A stretch of 61,031 nucleotides of DNA. Source: Deltaproteobacteria bacterium (GTDB lineage Bacteria > Desulfobacterota > BSN033 > UBA1163). Within the stretch, counting starts at the first letter, position 1. Each line of letters starts with the position of its first letter. Position numbers and translations under genes: made by a program. This document shows positions 26,314-34,962 of this stretch, in pieces. The DNA is taken from the NCBI GenBank assembly GCA_016875195.1, contig VGRY01000018.1, forward strand, positions 1 through 61,031. The letters are read 5' to 3'. A model generated the notes under the pieces. It was not told where the DNA came from. It saw only the letters and a list, made by a program, of their open reading frames with translations, and did not search any database.

Positions 26314-26347
26314 GCAGCCTTGGGGTCACAGCAGCCTTGGGGTCAGA
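26314..26347. repeat. 17-bp tandem repeat at a gene break
   Basis: GCAGCCTTGGGGTCACA (26314-26330) is repeated as GCAGCCTTGGGGTCAGA (26331-26347). A shorter TTGGGGTCA occurs at about 26042. The second copy runs into an A/T-rich stretch (CTTAATTATTGAG). Confidence 0.6.
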
Positions 26348-26483
26348 CTTAATTATTGAGATTTTTTTATATTCTGATGTAATAACAAGACAATTTAAAT
26401 CCAACCCCATGCATTATTAGTTATCACGAAACACTTATCTTTAAATACATATAGACTGAATGATGAAGAGAGAAATGAGCAGA

Positions 26484-26565
26484 GCCTCCAAAGGGATGAT
26501 GCCCCCCTGGAGGCTTCAACTTGGCACCTTTTGGAATTTTTCCCTCATTACAATCTCCAAAAGGC
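26484..26565. other. Two-hairpin structured intergenic segment
   Basis: GCCTCCA (26484-26490) pairs with TGGAGGC (26508-26514), and CCTTTTGG (26527-26534) pairs with CCAAAAGG (26558-26565). Read on the minus strand they lie about 120-200 bases after the AlaX-like stop, where they could form a 3' structure or a small RNA. No T-run is evident. Confidence 0.35.
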
Positions 26566-26683
26566 TATAGGTTAGGTTGTTAGTTTAATTGGGACTTGGG
26601 TAGGTATTGTTACAAAGATAAATATCATAAAAAAATTAAACAAGTCAATCAAAAAATAGTTTAAAAACAGTGACAGGGTTCCT

Positions 26684-27346
26684 TTATAATTTTCCCTTTG
26701 TGGGGTTATCCATCAAATAGATTTCTACTCTTTCTTTCCCTTTCCCGGGATTTTTGCGCTTTAACTCGATCTCTCCAATTTCGCCCGTTCTCTTTAAGTG
26801 AGTTCCCCCGCAGGGGATACGTGCAAAACCGACAATCTCCCAGTATCGCTCCTCTGTTTCTTCATTGCTGAAAGCGCTGATAATTTCGGAGTTCGATCCG
26901 ATGATACGAAGGGCTTCCTTCTGAATGGCTGGCAGTATATTTGAAATATTTCCGCCCCATTCAAAATCTATCCTCGCCTTATCCGCAGCGATGTGAGCCC
27001 CAACTTTCTTAATCGATTTAAAATTCCGACACATCAATTCCAAGACGATCTCGGCGGCAAAATGTAACCGCATTAATTGGTATCGTCTTTCCCAATCGAT
27101 TTTAATGCTTACCGGGTCCCCCTTCTTTAACCCATGACCTTGCTCAAGCGTATAGATGATTTCCTTACCTTCGGTTCGAGCTTGAAGAACACGACAATTA
27201 CCAATGGTCCCGGTATCGCTCTCCTGACCTCCGGAGAAAGCAAAAAAGATCGTCTGCTCAAGAGTAATCTCATCGCCTTTAACACCGGTAACATAGGTTT
27301 CAAGCTGTGTTAAATAAGGATCATCCCAAAATATCTTCTTTGTCAT
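26684..27346 (-). CDS. AlaX-like alanyl-tRNA editing domain protein with altered metal motif
   Basis: A 220-residue stand-alone relative of the AlaRS editing domain. The N-terminal barrel has FFAFSGGQESDTG (residues 34-46). The metal site is expected as HxxxH plus CxxxH: here it reads H95-F-A-A-E99 and C179-G-G-T-H183, so the second histidine is glutamate. Family members remove serine or glycine from mis-charged tRNA-Ala. It may still bind metal through Glu, or may have changed function. The ribosome site is weak. It lies 158 bases after the island 2 E3 gene on the same strand, with a palindrome between them, so it may be a separate unit. Confidence 0.75.
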   Translation of the reverse strand: MTKKIFWDDPYLTQLETYVTGVKGDEITLEQTIFFAFSGGQESDTGTIGNCRVLQARTEGKEIIYTLEQGHGLKKGDPVSIKIDWERRYQLMRLHFAAEIVLELMCRNFKSIKKVGAHIAADKARIDFEWGGNISNILPAIQKEALRIIGSNSEIISAFSNEETEERYWEIVGFARIPCGGTHLKRTGEIGEIELKRKNPGKGKERVEIYLMDNPTKGKL

Positions 27347-27432
27347 GAGAAATAACCGAATGGATCATTCAGCTAATGGAGAGATTTAATTTCCGAGAAA
27401 AGAGAAAAAGTTCGATCCGAATTGTTCCATGA

Positions 27433-27454
27433 TTCTTAACAATTATGTTAAGAA
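27433..27454. promoter_or_regulatory. Perfect palindrome upstream of the AlaX-like gene
   Basis: TTCTTAACA-atta-TGTTAAGAA is a perfect 9-bp inverted repeat (27433-27454) lying between the end of the E3 gene and the AlaX-like start. It could be an operator or a weak transcript-end hairpin; no T-run follows on either strand. Confidence 0.4.
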
Positions 27455-27504
27455 ATTGAGAATGAACACAACCACTCACCGTCCTATCTATATGCTTACC
27501 TAAC

Positions 27505-28890
27505 TTACCAGTTTTTCAGCGAATGGAGGGCTTCGTTTTTAAGATCCCAGACGGCTTCTCCAATCGACTCGGACAGGGAAGGATGGGGCAGGATGGCTGC
27601 ACCTAACATATCCACTGTAAGCTCATGTTTCATGGCCAGAGAAGCCATGGAGATCAGTTCTGTGGCTTGAGGCCCAAGAAGATGGACTCCCAATATCTCC
27701 CCGTATTTCTTACTTGATACCACTTTAACAATCCCATCTTCTTCCGATAGGGTTTGAGACCGACCTGCCCCTGCAAATGGGAATTTTCCAACCAGAACCT
27801 CCTGCTCTTTTTCCGCTTCCTCCTGGGTCATCCCGATGCTTGCAACCTCAGGGTTGGAATAGACACAAAATGGGATTTGATTGCTATTGTACGAAACCTT
27901 TTTGCCCGTCAGGCGGTCGATCAGGGAAAGTCCTGTCGCCAGGGCATGATGCGCTGAAAGGGATTGGCCGATCACATCTCCGACTGCAAAAACTCCTCGT
28001 ACAGTGGTCTCCAAATTCTCATTGACAGAAACAAACCCATCTTTGGTTTGGACCCCGGCTCCCTCAAGGTTCAGGGTTGCAATCTCTGCCTTCCTTGTCC
28101 CCGGTATTAGAACTTTCTCAGCCTCAATCTTTTCAACTCCTTTTCTTCCTTCTACGGTCAGGATGAGGGATTCACCTGACATATCGATACCAGTGACCTT
28201 TGTGCTGTTAAGAATCTTAATTCCTTGCCGGTTCATGATGGCGCGAAGACGTATGGATATCTCACGGTCCATCTTGGGAAGAATCTGGGCCTCTTTTTCA
28301 ATTAAAGTCACCTTCACATTGAAACTGTTAAAAAAAGTAGCAAACTCAATGCCTCTCCTCCCTCCTCCAATGATGATGATGCTTTTAGGGAGAGCCTTGA
28401 GATTGAGGACGTCGTCTGTGCCGATAACCTTCTCCCCATCTACCTTCAGTATAGGATCTGCTTCAGATTTGGCTCCAGTTGCAATGATAATCGACTTCCC
28501 CTGAATCTCCTCTTTAGATTGATCCGGCTTGTTCACTAGGATAGTATGAGGATTAATAAAAGAAGCCTTCCCTTTGATTACGTCAACCTGATGGGCAGCA
28601 AGGAGTCTCTGGATTCCACTTACTACTTTATTCACCACTTCATCTTTGGCGTCGATGATTTTTTCAAAGTGGAAAGGAATAGATTGGTCCCCAAAAACCG
28701 GTGATTGGACGACTGAGGAGTATAGATGGGCATAATAGAGCAAAGTCTTCGTCGGGATACATCCCCTGTTTAAGCAGGTTCCTCCCAATCGATCCTGCTC
28801 AATGACAGCAACTTTGAATCCCCTTTGAATTCCCCGGATCGCAGCTGAATAACCCCCGGGTCCTCCACCAATGATGATCAGGTCTTTCAA
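27505..28890 (-). CDS. lpdA: Dihydrolipoamide dehydrogenase (E3), island 2
   Basis: A 461-residue E3, paralogous to the one at 6741. FAD-binding GGGPGG is at residues 8-13, redox cysteines are C39 and C44 (GGTCLNRGC), the NAD-binding loop is GGGRRG, and the C-terminal HPSLSES carries the catalytic-base region. The start is a TTG at 28890 with a strong GGAGGGAGG site. It is the last enzyme gene of island 2; an imperfect hairpin (28917-28985) separates it from E2. It reoxidises the lipoyl groups of the E2 encoded at 29030-30262. Confidence 0.9.
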   Translation of the reverse strand: MKDLIIIGGGPGGYSAAIRGIQRGFKVAVIEQDRLGGTCLNRGCIPTKTLLYYAHLYSSVVQSPVFGDQSIPFHFEKIIDAKDEVVNKVVSGIQRLLAAHQVDVIKGKASFINPHTILVNKPDQSKEEIQGKSIIIATGAKSEADPILKVDGEKVIGTDDVLNLKALPKSIIIIGGGRRGIEFATFFNSFNVKVTLIEKEAQILPKMDREISIRLRAIMNRQGIKILNSTKVTGIDMSGESLILTVEGRKGVEKIEAEKVLIPGTRKAEIATLNLEGAGVQTKDGFVSVNENLETTVRGVFAVGDVIGQSLSAHHALATGLSLIDRLTGKKVSYNSNQIPFCVYSNPEVASIGMTQEEAEKEQEVLVGKFPFAGAGRSQTLSEEDGIVKVVSSKKYGEILGVHLLGPQATELISMASLAMKHELTVDMLGAAILPHPSLSESIGEAVWDLKNEALHSLKNW

Positions 28891-28916
28891 GGTGATTCCT
28901 CCCTCCTGGAAATGAA

Positions 28917-28985
28917 GGGTTCAAGGATTCAAGGGGTCGGGGGGATCCAAGTGAATTATATTTAACCCCTTGGTCCTTTGAATCC
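28917..28985. repeat. Imperfect inverted repeat between E2 and E3 genes
   Basis: GGGTTCAAGGATTCAAGGGG (from 28917) is mirrored by CCCCTTGGTCCTTTGAATCCC (to 28985). In the mRNA it would form a long interrupted hairpin just before the E3 ribosome site. Confidence 0.45.
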
Positions 28986-29029
28986 CATTCCTTTAAGTCT
29001 GAAGTCCAATGTCTGAATCACAGTAATAA

Positions 29030-30262
29030 TTAAAGAAGCAAGATACTGGGGTTTTGCAGGATTTTTTCAAGACCCATCAGGAATTGCCCGATGGGTTCTG
29101 CATCCATCACCCGGTGGTCTCCCGTAAGACAGAGATAGGCCATCTCTCCAATGGTAATCTGTCCGTCCTTCACGATAGGTCTCTGCCGAGTTCGCGTGAT
29201 CCCGAGGACAGCTGACTCCGGTGGATTGAGAATGGGTGTAAAAATGTCAATCCCAACATTTCCCACATTCGAAATGGTGATCGTACCCCCTGTAATCTCC
29301 CCAATTTTCAAGTTTCCTTCCGAAGCCTTCTTTAACAGACTTTCCCAATCCCTTGCGATCTGAGCCAAAGATTTCGCATGGGCATTAAAAATAACAGGAA
29401 TGACAATCCCATCTTTTACCCCAACCACCACCCCAACATGAACCTTTCGAGAAATATAAATTTTATCCCCATCGATTCTCGAGTTGATAATGGGAACGGC
29501 TTTGACTGCCAATGCCACCGCCTTTACAAAGAGGGGGGTCAAGGCTAAACGAATCCCATATTGTTTCTCGAATTCAGGCATAATCGATTTCCTGAATTTT
29601 AAAATATCGGTAAGGTCCACTTCCCGGGTAAGGGTCCCCTGAGGCGCTTTTATACTCTCCAGAGTTCTTCGGGCAATCACCTTCCGGGTTTGACTCATCG
29701 TGACGATTTCACCATCGAATGACTTATCCTCAACTTGCGGTGCTATTCCCCTAGTTGCCGCTGGAGCATTTGATCTGGCCTCAATAAAAGCCATCACATC
29801 TTCCTTGACGATTCTCCCCTCAGGACCGGTCCCTCTGATCTTTGCGAGATCAATCCCATGTTCTTTGGCCATCTTCTTTGCCAGAGGAGAGGCAGTCACC
29901 TCAGAAGATTCCATCGGAGGAATGGAAACCTCTTTCGATTCTTGCATCATGATTAGTGTCGTGGGTCTCTCCTCCTTCAGTGCTCCCTGGGCTATCACGG
30001 CATCAATGGCTGTTTGACCTTCTCCCTCTACTGTGATCACCGCCAAGAGACCGGTAATCTTCACTACCTCTCCTTCTTTGGCGACAATCTTTGCAAGGAT
30101 TCCTGCGGCAGCAGATTCCACGACATTCGTTATTTTCTCTGTCTCTATCTCCACAAGGAGATCTCCTTTTTCGACACTATCCCCTTCAGAGACGAGCCAC
30201 TTCACAACTTTTCCTTCTTCCATCTGCATTCCCCAAATGGGGAGATAAACACCTACTGCCAT
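29030..30262 (-). CDS. Dihydrolipoamide acyltransferase (E2), island 2
   Basis: A 410-residue E2 from ATG 30262, placed by GGAGGA six bases upstream (the frame extends to 30289). The lipoyl domain covers residues 1-76 with the lipoyl lysine at K43 (ETEKIT). The subunit-binding domain is at about 127-163 (SPLAKKMAKEHGIDL). The catalytic domain follows and ends with the active-site DHRVMDAE, where the usual glycine after the aspartate is alanine. The lipoyl-domain entry YLPIWGMQMEEG is unusual but keeps the fold. It works with the E1 encoded at 30535-32566 and the E3 at 27505. Confidence 0.88.
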   Translation of the reverse strand: MAVGVYLPIWGMQMEEGKVVKWLVSEGDSVEKGDLLVEIETEKITNVVESAAAGILAKIVAKEGEVVKITGLLAVITVEGEGQTAIDAVIAQGALKEERPTTLIMMQESKEVSIPPMESSEVTASPLAKKMAKEHGIDLAKIRGTGPEGRIVKEDVMAFIEARSNAPAATRGIAPQVEDKSFDGEIVTMSQTRKVIARRTLESIKAPQGTLTREVDLTDILKFRKSIMPEFEKQYGIRLALTPLFVKAVALAVKAVPIINSRIDGDKIYISRKVHVGVVVGVKDGIVIPVIFNAHAKSLAQIARDWESLLKKASEGNLKIGEITGGTITISNVGNVGIDIFTPILNPPESAVLGITRTRQRPIVKDGQITIGEMAYLCLTGDHRVMDAEPIGQFLMGLEKILQNPSILLL

Positions 30263-30416
30263 AATCATTCCTCCGCGATCAAGCACCAAATAACAAGCAC
30301 CAAATCCCAGATAATTTCCAATTACCCAAATTCGAAAACTAACCGAAGACTTTGTAATTCGACCATCGGCACTTGGATTTTATTTGGATTTTGAAATTTG
30401 GCGTTTCTCTTCATAG

Positions 30417-30536
30417 AGTGAACGACTTTGAAAAGTAGTCATTGCGAGGAGCTAAGCGACGTGGCAATCTCATGAGATTGCTTCACTACGTTCGCAATGA
30501 CACATGGTGGACGTCAATTTATTTAAGTCGTTCACT
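30417..30536. repeat. Nested palindromic element A, at the end of E1 beta
   Basis: The inner core runs from GTCATTGCGA (30438-30447) to TCGCAATGAC (30492-30501). It is flanked by an outer 12-bp inverted repeat: AGTGAACGACTT (30417-30428) and AAGTCGTTCACT (30525-30536). The outer right arm overlaps the E1 beta stop codon (30535-30537). Elements B (49105-49238) and C (57210-57331) share the inner core but have different outer arms. Confidence 0.7.
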
Positions 30537-31503
30537 ATAGTATGCTCTTTACAGCTTCAATTATCTTCGATTCATTCGGTAGATATCTCCCCTCTAATGG
30601 AGGGCTGAAGGGAACAGGACTGTCAATGGCTGCAACCCGCCGAACCGGGGCATCCAGACGGTCCATCCACTCCTCTGCCGCAACCGCAGCGATCTCAGCT
30701 CCGTAGCCTCCGGTCTTCCTTCCTTCTTCAACAATGACGAGCCTCGAAGTTTTCTTAAGGGAGTTAAATATTGTTTTCTTATCCAGAGGTTTCAAAGTTC
30801 GTAGATCGATCACTTCAGCTTCAATGCCTTCTTTCTCCAGCATTTGAGCGGCCATCATGGACTGGTGGGTTGACCAGGAAGTCCCGAGGATTGTCACATC
30901 TTTTCCTTCCCGCCAAACCTTGGCTTCCCCAATTGGGATCGAATACTCCTCTTCTGGGACCTCTCCCTTCATGGCCAGAATCTTTCGGTGCTCGAAAAAG
31001 AGAACTGGATTATCATCCTCGATGGCCGATTTCAACAGCCCTTTGGCATCATAGGGAGTTGAAGGACACACAATTTTAATCCCCGGAGGATTCAAGAAGG
31101 AAGCCTCCAAACTTTGAGAATGAGAATATGCCCCTGATCCTCGAGTTCCATATAAAACCTCGACAACAAGAGGAATCTTTAACTGGCCGCCAGTGACATA
31201 GTGCCAGGAGGCGGCCTGGGTGGCAATCTGATCCATGGCGAGATAGAGATACTCAGCGAACATGATTTCAACAATGGGTCTCATGCCTGTCATGGCTGCA
31301 CCAATGGCTGCACCCACAAAGGCCGATTCGCAGATGGGTGTGTCAATGATGCGTTTATCTCCAAACTCATCCCAGAGAAACTTCGTTGTCCCAAAGATAC
31401 TCACCTTTACATCCTCTCCAAGGATGATGACACGTTCATCCCGCCTCATGGCCTGCCGGAATCCCTCCCGAACCGCTTCAATAAATGTCAACTCTCTCGC
31501 CAT
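30535..31503 (-). CDS. TPP-dependent dehydrogenase E1 beta, island 2
   Basis: A 322-residue E1 beta. The pyrimidine domain has IILGEDVKVSIFG and DTPICESAFVGAAIGAA; the C-terminal domain has EVIDLRTLKPLD. The ribosome site is GAGGAATGAA. It lies 103 bases after the E1 alpha gene. It probably pairs with that E1 alpha, whose metal motif is altered (GEG). The stop codon lies inside the outer arm of a palindromic element, which stretches the gap to E2 to 272 bases and may reduce read-through or mark a processing point. Confidence 0.88.
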   Translation of the reverse strand: MARELTFIEAVREGFRQAMRRDERVIILGEDVKVSIFGTTKFLWDEFGDKRIIDTPICESAFVGAAIGAAMTGMRPIVEIMFAEYLYLAMDQIATQAASWHYVTGGQLKIPLVVEVLYGTRGSGAYSHSQSLEASFLNPPGIKIVCPSTPYDAKGLLKSAIEDDNPVLFFEHRKILAMKGEVPEEEYSIPIGEAKVWREGKDVTILGTSWSTHQSMMAAQMLEKEGIEAEVIDLRTLKPLDKKTIFNSLKKTSRLVIVEEGRKTGGYGAEIAAVAAEEWMDRLDAPVRRVAAIDSPVPFSPPLEGRYLPNESKIIEAVKSIL

Positions 31504-31606
31504 TTCATTCCTCCACTATAAAACCAGGTGTTAAGTATCAACTGCACTTTAAACCTTTCATCGGTTTGGTCGCCTCAAACCTCATTCCTCAAACCTCAAA
31601 CATTTT

Positions 31607-32566
31607 TCACGCATATACTCCTTTTAATGCTTCATCAGGATCAGGATAAGGACTCTTCTCCAAATGCTGGATGGCCTCTTCCATTTCAGATTCAGCCTCC
31701 TGATAGATTTTTTTATCCATTTCCTCTGAGAGGACTCCCGATTTCATCAGATATGCCTTACACCTTTGAATGGGGTCTTTTTGCTTCCAGATCTCAACCT
31801 CTTCTTTTTTCCGGTAAACACATGGGTCTCCTGTGTGATGGGGTGCGATCCGGTAAGTCATGAATTCAATGAGAGTTGGTCCCCCTCCGGATCTTGCCCG
31901 TTCAATAGCTTCGGTCATTGCTTCGCAGACAGCCACCAAGTCATTTCCATCTTCAACGGTCTTCCAGGCTATACCATAACCTGCTCCTCGTGGGCCGATG
32001 TGTTCTGTTGATGTGGTCTCCCGGTAAGGGTGGTATTCGGTGAAACGGTTATTGACACAGGCAAAGATCACAGGAAGTTTCCAGAGGGACATCATATTCA
32101 TGCAAGGATGAAAATCTGCCTGCTCGGCTGTGCCTTCTCCAAAATACTTCACAACGACCTGATCGGTCCCTCTGTTTCGAATCGATATCCCAACACCAAC
32201 CGCAAACGGGAAGTCTGAGCCCAGACTTCCCACCAGTCCCAGCAGCCCATTCTCAGCATCGCAGAGATGGAGTCCCCCTTTCCCTTTGGACAAACCTGTG
32301 GTGCGTCCTCCATACTCTGCAAAAATATTCTTCAACTTCATCCCTTTTCCCAGGTACTCCGGCATTCCCCGATGGGTTCCAAAGAGATAATCATCTTTCT
32401 TTAGAAGTCCTGAAACCCCTACCCCAGCTGCCTCCTGGCCTAAACTCAAATGGGTATAGACAGGCAGCCTCTTTTGATGAAAGAGAGCTTCGTGTTTCTC
32501 TTCGGCAAGCCGGGTAAGAATCATCACCTTATACAAATCGAGGATCTTCGTTAATGGAATTTTCAT
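31607..32566 (-). CDS. TPP-dependent dehydrogenase E1 alpha, island 2 (GEG variant)
   Basis: A 319-residue E1 alpha. The usual TPP/Mg motif GDG...NN is GEG (residues 143-145) followed by NN (172-173), so the metal-binding aspartate is glutamate. THRGMPEYLGKG replaces the THRGHGH block of island 1, and KGKGGLHLCD replaces KGKGGSMHIAD. Length and overall fold are otherwise typical. These changes suggest a distinct subfamily with another substrate. AGGAGG precedes ATG 32566, ten bases after the DUF296 gene. Loss of activity cannot be excluded, but the intact operon argues against it. Confidence 0.85.
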   Translation of the reverse strand: MKIPLTKILDLYKVMILTRLAEEKHEALFHQKRLPVYTHLSLGQEAAGVGVSGLLKKDDYLFGTHRGMPEYLGKGMKLKNIFAEYGGRTTGLSKGKGGLHLCDAENGLLGLVGSLGSDFPFAVGVGISIRNRGTDQVVVKYFGEGTAEQADFHPCMNMMSLWKLPVIFACVNNRFTEYHPYRETTSTEHIGPRGAGYGIAWKTVEDGNDLVAVCEAMTEAIERARSGGGPTLIEFMTYRIAPHHTGDPCVYRKKEEVEIWKQKDPIQRCKAYLMKSGVLSEEMDKKIYQEAESEMEEAIQHLEKSPYPDPDEALKGVYA

Positions 32567-32575
32567 TGAAACCTC

Positions 32576-33091
32576 CTATTCCGTTTCAGGGGTTAACGCC
32601 TTCATCCCCAACTGCGGATCAAGTCTTCTCACAATTCTGGCGCCTTCATGACCTATGATCGTAAAATCGACGGTTGCCAGTACAGGATTTCCTCCGGGTA
32701 GCTTTTGGCCGTCTGGCATCACTGTTCCTTCCCTAAAAAAATGACCTCCCCAAACCCTTGCATCCCGGTCCATCACGGTCCCATGAAAATGGTAGAAGAT
32801 CTCCCCACCCTCATCCAGGATGATAGGACCCTGTATGGTCAGCAATTCAAGGGGACCCTCAAGGATGGTTGGTGCATCATAGCCTGCCCCCATCAGCCCT
32901 CCGGGTTTAGGTTTGATATAAATGAAACTGGCCTGTCTGAGGCTTCCGACACAGGAAACAAGATTTCCCGATTTTAATCCTGATTCCCTAAAGGCATCCT
33001 CGATTCCCTGAATGAAGTCATGCCCGGGCAACACACGGCCGATCAGTATTTTCCCACTTTTTCCAACTTTATAAATGATGCTATTTTCCAT
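32576..33091 (-). CDS. DUF296/PPC-domain protein
   Basis: A 171-residue protein whose core matches the PPC (DUF296) domain: GRVLPGHDFIQGIEDAFRE, then SCVGSLRQASF, and IFYHFHGTVMD with the HxH pair. ATG 33091 is chosen over GTG 33100 because GAGG is well spaced. In plants the domain accompanies AT-hooks; in bacteria it stands alone, forms trimers and is of unknown function, possibly binding a small metabolite. Its position between TRAP dctM and E1 alpha, with a ten-base gap to the latter, ties it to island 2 metabolism. Confidence 0.78.
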   Translation of the reverse strand: MENSIIYKVGKSGKILIGRVLPGHDFIQGIEDAFRESGLKSGNLVSCVGSLRQASFIYIKPKPGGLMGAGYDAPTILEGPLELLTIQGPIILDEGGEIFYHFHGTVMDRDARVWGGHFFREGTVMPDGQKLPGGNPVLATVDFTIIGHEGARIVRRLDPQLGMKALTPETE

Positions 33092-33131
33092 AAATTTCAC
33101 CTCAAATCATTTCTTTTTTCGACCCCACTTT

Positions 33132-34418
33132 CTATTTTATTAAAAAATTGGGTAGCCACATCACAATAAATGGGATATAGGTAGACATAGCCAATACCAG
33201 AAAAAGAGCAATTAAAAAAGGAACCAACTCTTTCAGCATTTCCCCTAACTTCACATTTGCCATGGAAGAAGAAAGGTAGAGCAAAATTCCCACGGGGGGA
33301 GTCACCAGGCCAATCATTAAATTCAATACGACCACAAGACCGAAATGAACCAGGTCGATCCCTAACTCCTGGACCAATGGAATCAAAATGGGGACAAGGA
33401 TCAGCATCGCTGTTACAGGATCAAGGAAACACCCCCAGAAAAGGAAAAAAAGATTAATGATGGATAAGATGACCCATTTATTCGTTGATATGGATTGAAA
33501 CAGTTTCACCAAGACACTACCCAGCCCCATATTGGCAATGACCCAACAGAATAGACCGGTGGTGGCGATAATAATCATGATGGTTGCGGTATTGACCATC
33601 GTTTGACCGAATATCCGGGGAAGGTCTTTCACATTGATTTCACGGTAGACGAAACACCCGACGAGCAGTCCATAGACGACGGCAATAGCTCCAGCCTCGG
33701 TGGGTGTCACAATTCCAATGATGATGCCCCCTAAAATAATGGCTGGCATCATCAGGGCAGGGGCTGCATCTATGAAAGAGCGTAAAAGTTGTTTAAAGGT
33801 TGCTCGTGGATTCGCCGGATAGTTCCTCCGATAACTGATATGAAAGGAAACGACAAGAAGGTAAACCCCCATTAAAATACCCGGGATGGCCCCTGCCAGG
33901 AAGAGCTTTCCAATCGAAACCTGTGTCAGAAGTCCGTAAACCACCATGGGGATACTCGGCGGAATGATAGGACCAATGGTTGCAGAGGCCGCTGTCAGAG
34001 CCGCCACATAGGGGGCTGGATAGCCGTTCTTCTTCATGGTGGGAATAAGGACCGAACCGATGGCCGAGGCATCGGCCACTGCAGAACCAGAGACACCCGC
34101 AAAAATCATGGAGGAGATGATCGTCACATGGGAAAGTCCTCCTCGAACATGCCCAATCAACGCCTCAGCAAATCTTACCAATCTGGCTGTTATTCCCCCC
34201 TCGTTCATCAAGTCTCCAGCAAGAAAATAGAATGGGAGTGCGAGGAGGTCATAGACAGCTAATCCTCGAACGTAAGATTGAGGAAGAACCATCAAAGGAA
34301 GATCAAAGAGAAGAGCGAAAACCAGGCAGGTGATCCCCATGGCCAAAAAGATCTCCAAACCCAAACCCATAAGGATGAGCATGGGGGCAAGGAGTATGCC
34401 GAATTGTAAAAACTCCAT
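33132..34418 (-). CDS. dctM: TRAP transporter large permease (DctM), island 2 set b
   Basis: A 428-residue polytopic permease with family signatures LPFYFLAGDLMNEGGI near residues 56-71 and ATIGPIIPPSIPMVVYG near 144-160. It forms the channel with the DctQ at 34459 (40-base gap). It aligns along its length with the DctM at 40901, more closely by eye than with the one in island 1. The cargo is probably a carboxylate, by analogy with the binding protein at 34963. Confidence 0.9.
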   Translation of the reverse strand: MEFLQFGILLAPMLILMGLGLEIFLAMGITCLVFALLFDLPLMVLPQSYVRGLAVYDLLALPFYFLAGDLMNEGGITARLVRFAEALIGHVRGGLSHVTIISSMIFAGVSGSAVADASAIGSVLIPTMKKNGYPAPYVAALTAASATIGPIIPPSIPMVVYGLLTQVSIGKLFLAGAIPGILMGVYLLVVSFHISYRRNYPANPRATFKQLLRSFIDAAPALMMPAIILGGIIIGIVTPTEAGAIAVVYGLLVGCFVYREINVKDLPRIFGQTMVNTATIMIIIATTGLFCWVIANMGLGSVLVKLFQSISTNKWVILSIINLFFLFWGCFLDPVTAMLILVPILIPLVQELGIDLVHFGLVVVLNLMIGLVTPPVGILLYLSSSMANVKLGEMLKELVPFLIALFLVLAMSTYIPFIVMWLPNFLIK

Positions 34419-34458
34419 TCCTTATTCTCCTCTACCCCGTTAGCAAGTTGAAGACTTT

Positions 34459-34950
34459 CTAACAGGATTTACTCTTTAATACAGTTAGGCTCTTCCAATC
34501 AGAAGAGATCGATCTCAGAAGATAATAGACCATTAAGACACATCCTACCGGGACACTATAATTCATGACGTTTCTCGAAACACCGGGTAAGCTGAAGAGA
34601 GTCATGAAGGCCGAAGATTCAATGAGCGTTTTGCTCATCCATGCGATCATTCCCAGAAAAATGATGGCTAAGCCATATAAGGTGAGGCGGAGCATCAAGA
34701 CACTCTTTGGGTTGATCTTTTCTTCCAAAATTTTAACCCTAAGGTGGTTCTGTTGTTTTATTGCCAGACATGCCCCCCACCAAACCGCCCAAAGTAGAAT
34801 AATGATGCTAATTTCTTCAGCCCATGTAAATGAGGCGTTGAACACATATCGGGCAACAACCTGGACAAAGCAGATACCCACCACAGCTCCCAATGCAACC
34901 GAAAGAAGATAAAAAATGAGTTTATCAATAACTTGATTGATTCGGGTCAT
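34459..34950 (-). CDS. dctQ: TRAP transporter small permease (DctQ), island 2 set b
   Basis: A 163-residue protein with four predicted membrane helices. Typical DctQ features are FTWAEEISIIILLWAVWWGA (residues 39-58) and the charged QQNHLRVKIL loop. GGGGAG precedes ATG 34950. It is 12 bases from the upstream dctP gene, in the usual P-Q-M order. Confidence 0.85.
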   Translation of the reverse strand: MTRINQVIDKLIFYLLSVALGAVVGICFVQVVARYVFNASFTWAEEISIIILLWAVWWGACLAIKQQNHLRVKILEEKINPKSVLMLRLTLYGLAIIFLGMIAWMSKTLIESSAFMTLFSLPGVSRNVMNYSVPVGCVLMVYYLLRSISSDWKSLTVLKSKSC

Positions 34951-34962
34951 CTGGATCTCCCC

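Larger units (their letters stand above)
26016..26683. other. Intergenic region with gene fragment, tandem repeat and hairpins
   Basis: No intact gene. It holds an NTF2-like gene fragment on the minus strand (26166-26312), a 17-bp tandem repeat (26314-26347) and two sizeable hairpins (26484-26514 and 26527-26565). An open plus-strand frame at 26121-26420 has no ribosome site and is antisense to the fragment. Confidence 0.6.

Noticed and set aside
26121-26420. 99-codon plus-strand open frame
   Set aside because: Antisense to the NTF2-like fragment and crosses the tandem repeat; no ribosome site.
26484-26565. Possible c-di-GMP or other riboswitch
   Set aside because: Hairpins are present but the conserved loop and junction sequences of known classes were not found.
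30417-30536. CRISPR-like repeat
   Set aside because: The repeated units are inverted, dispersed and without regular spacers; no cas genes are present.
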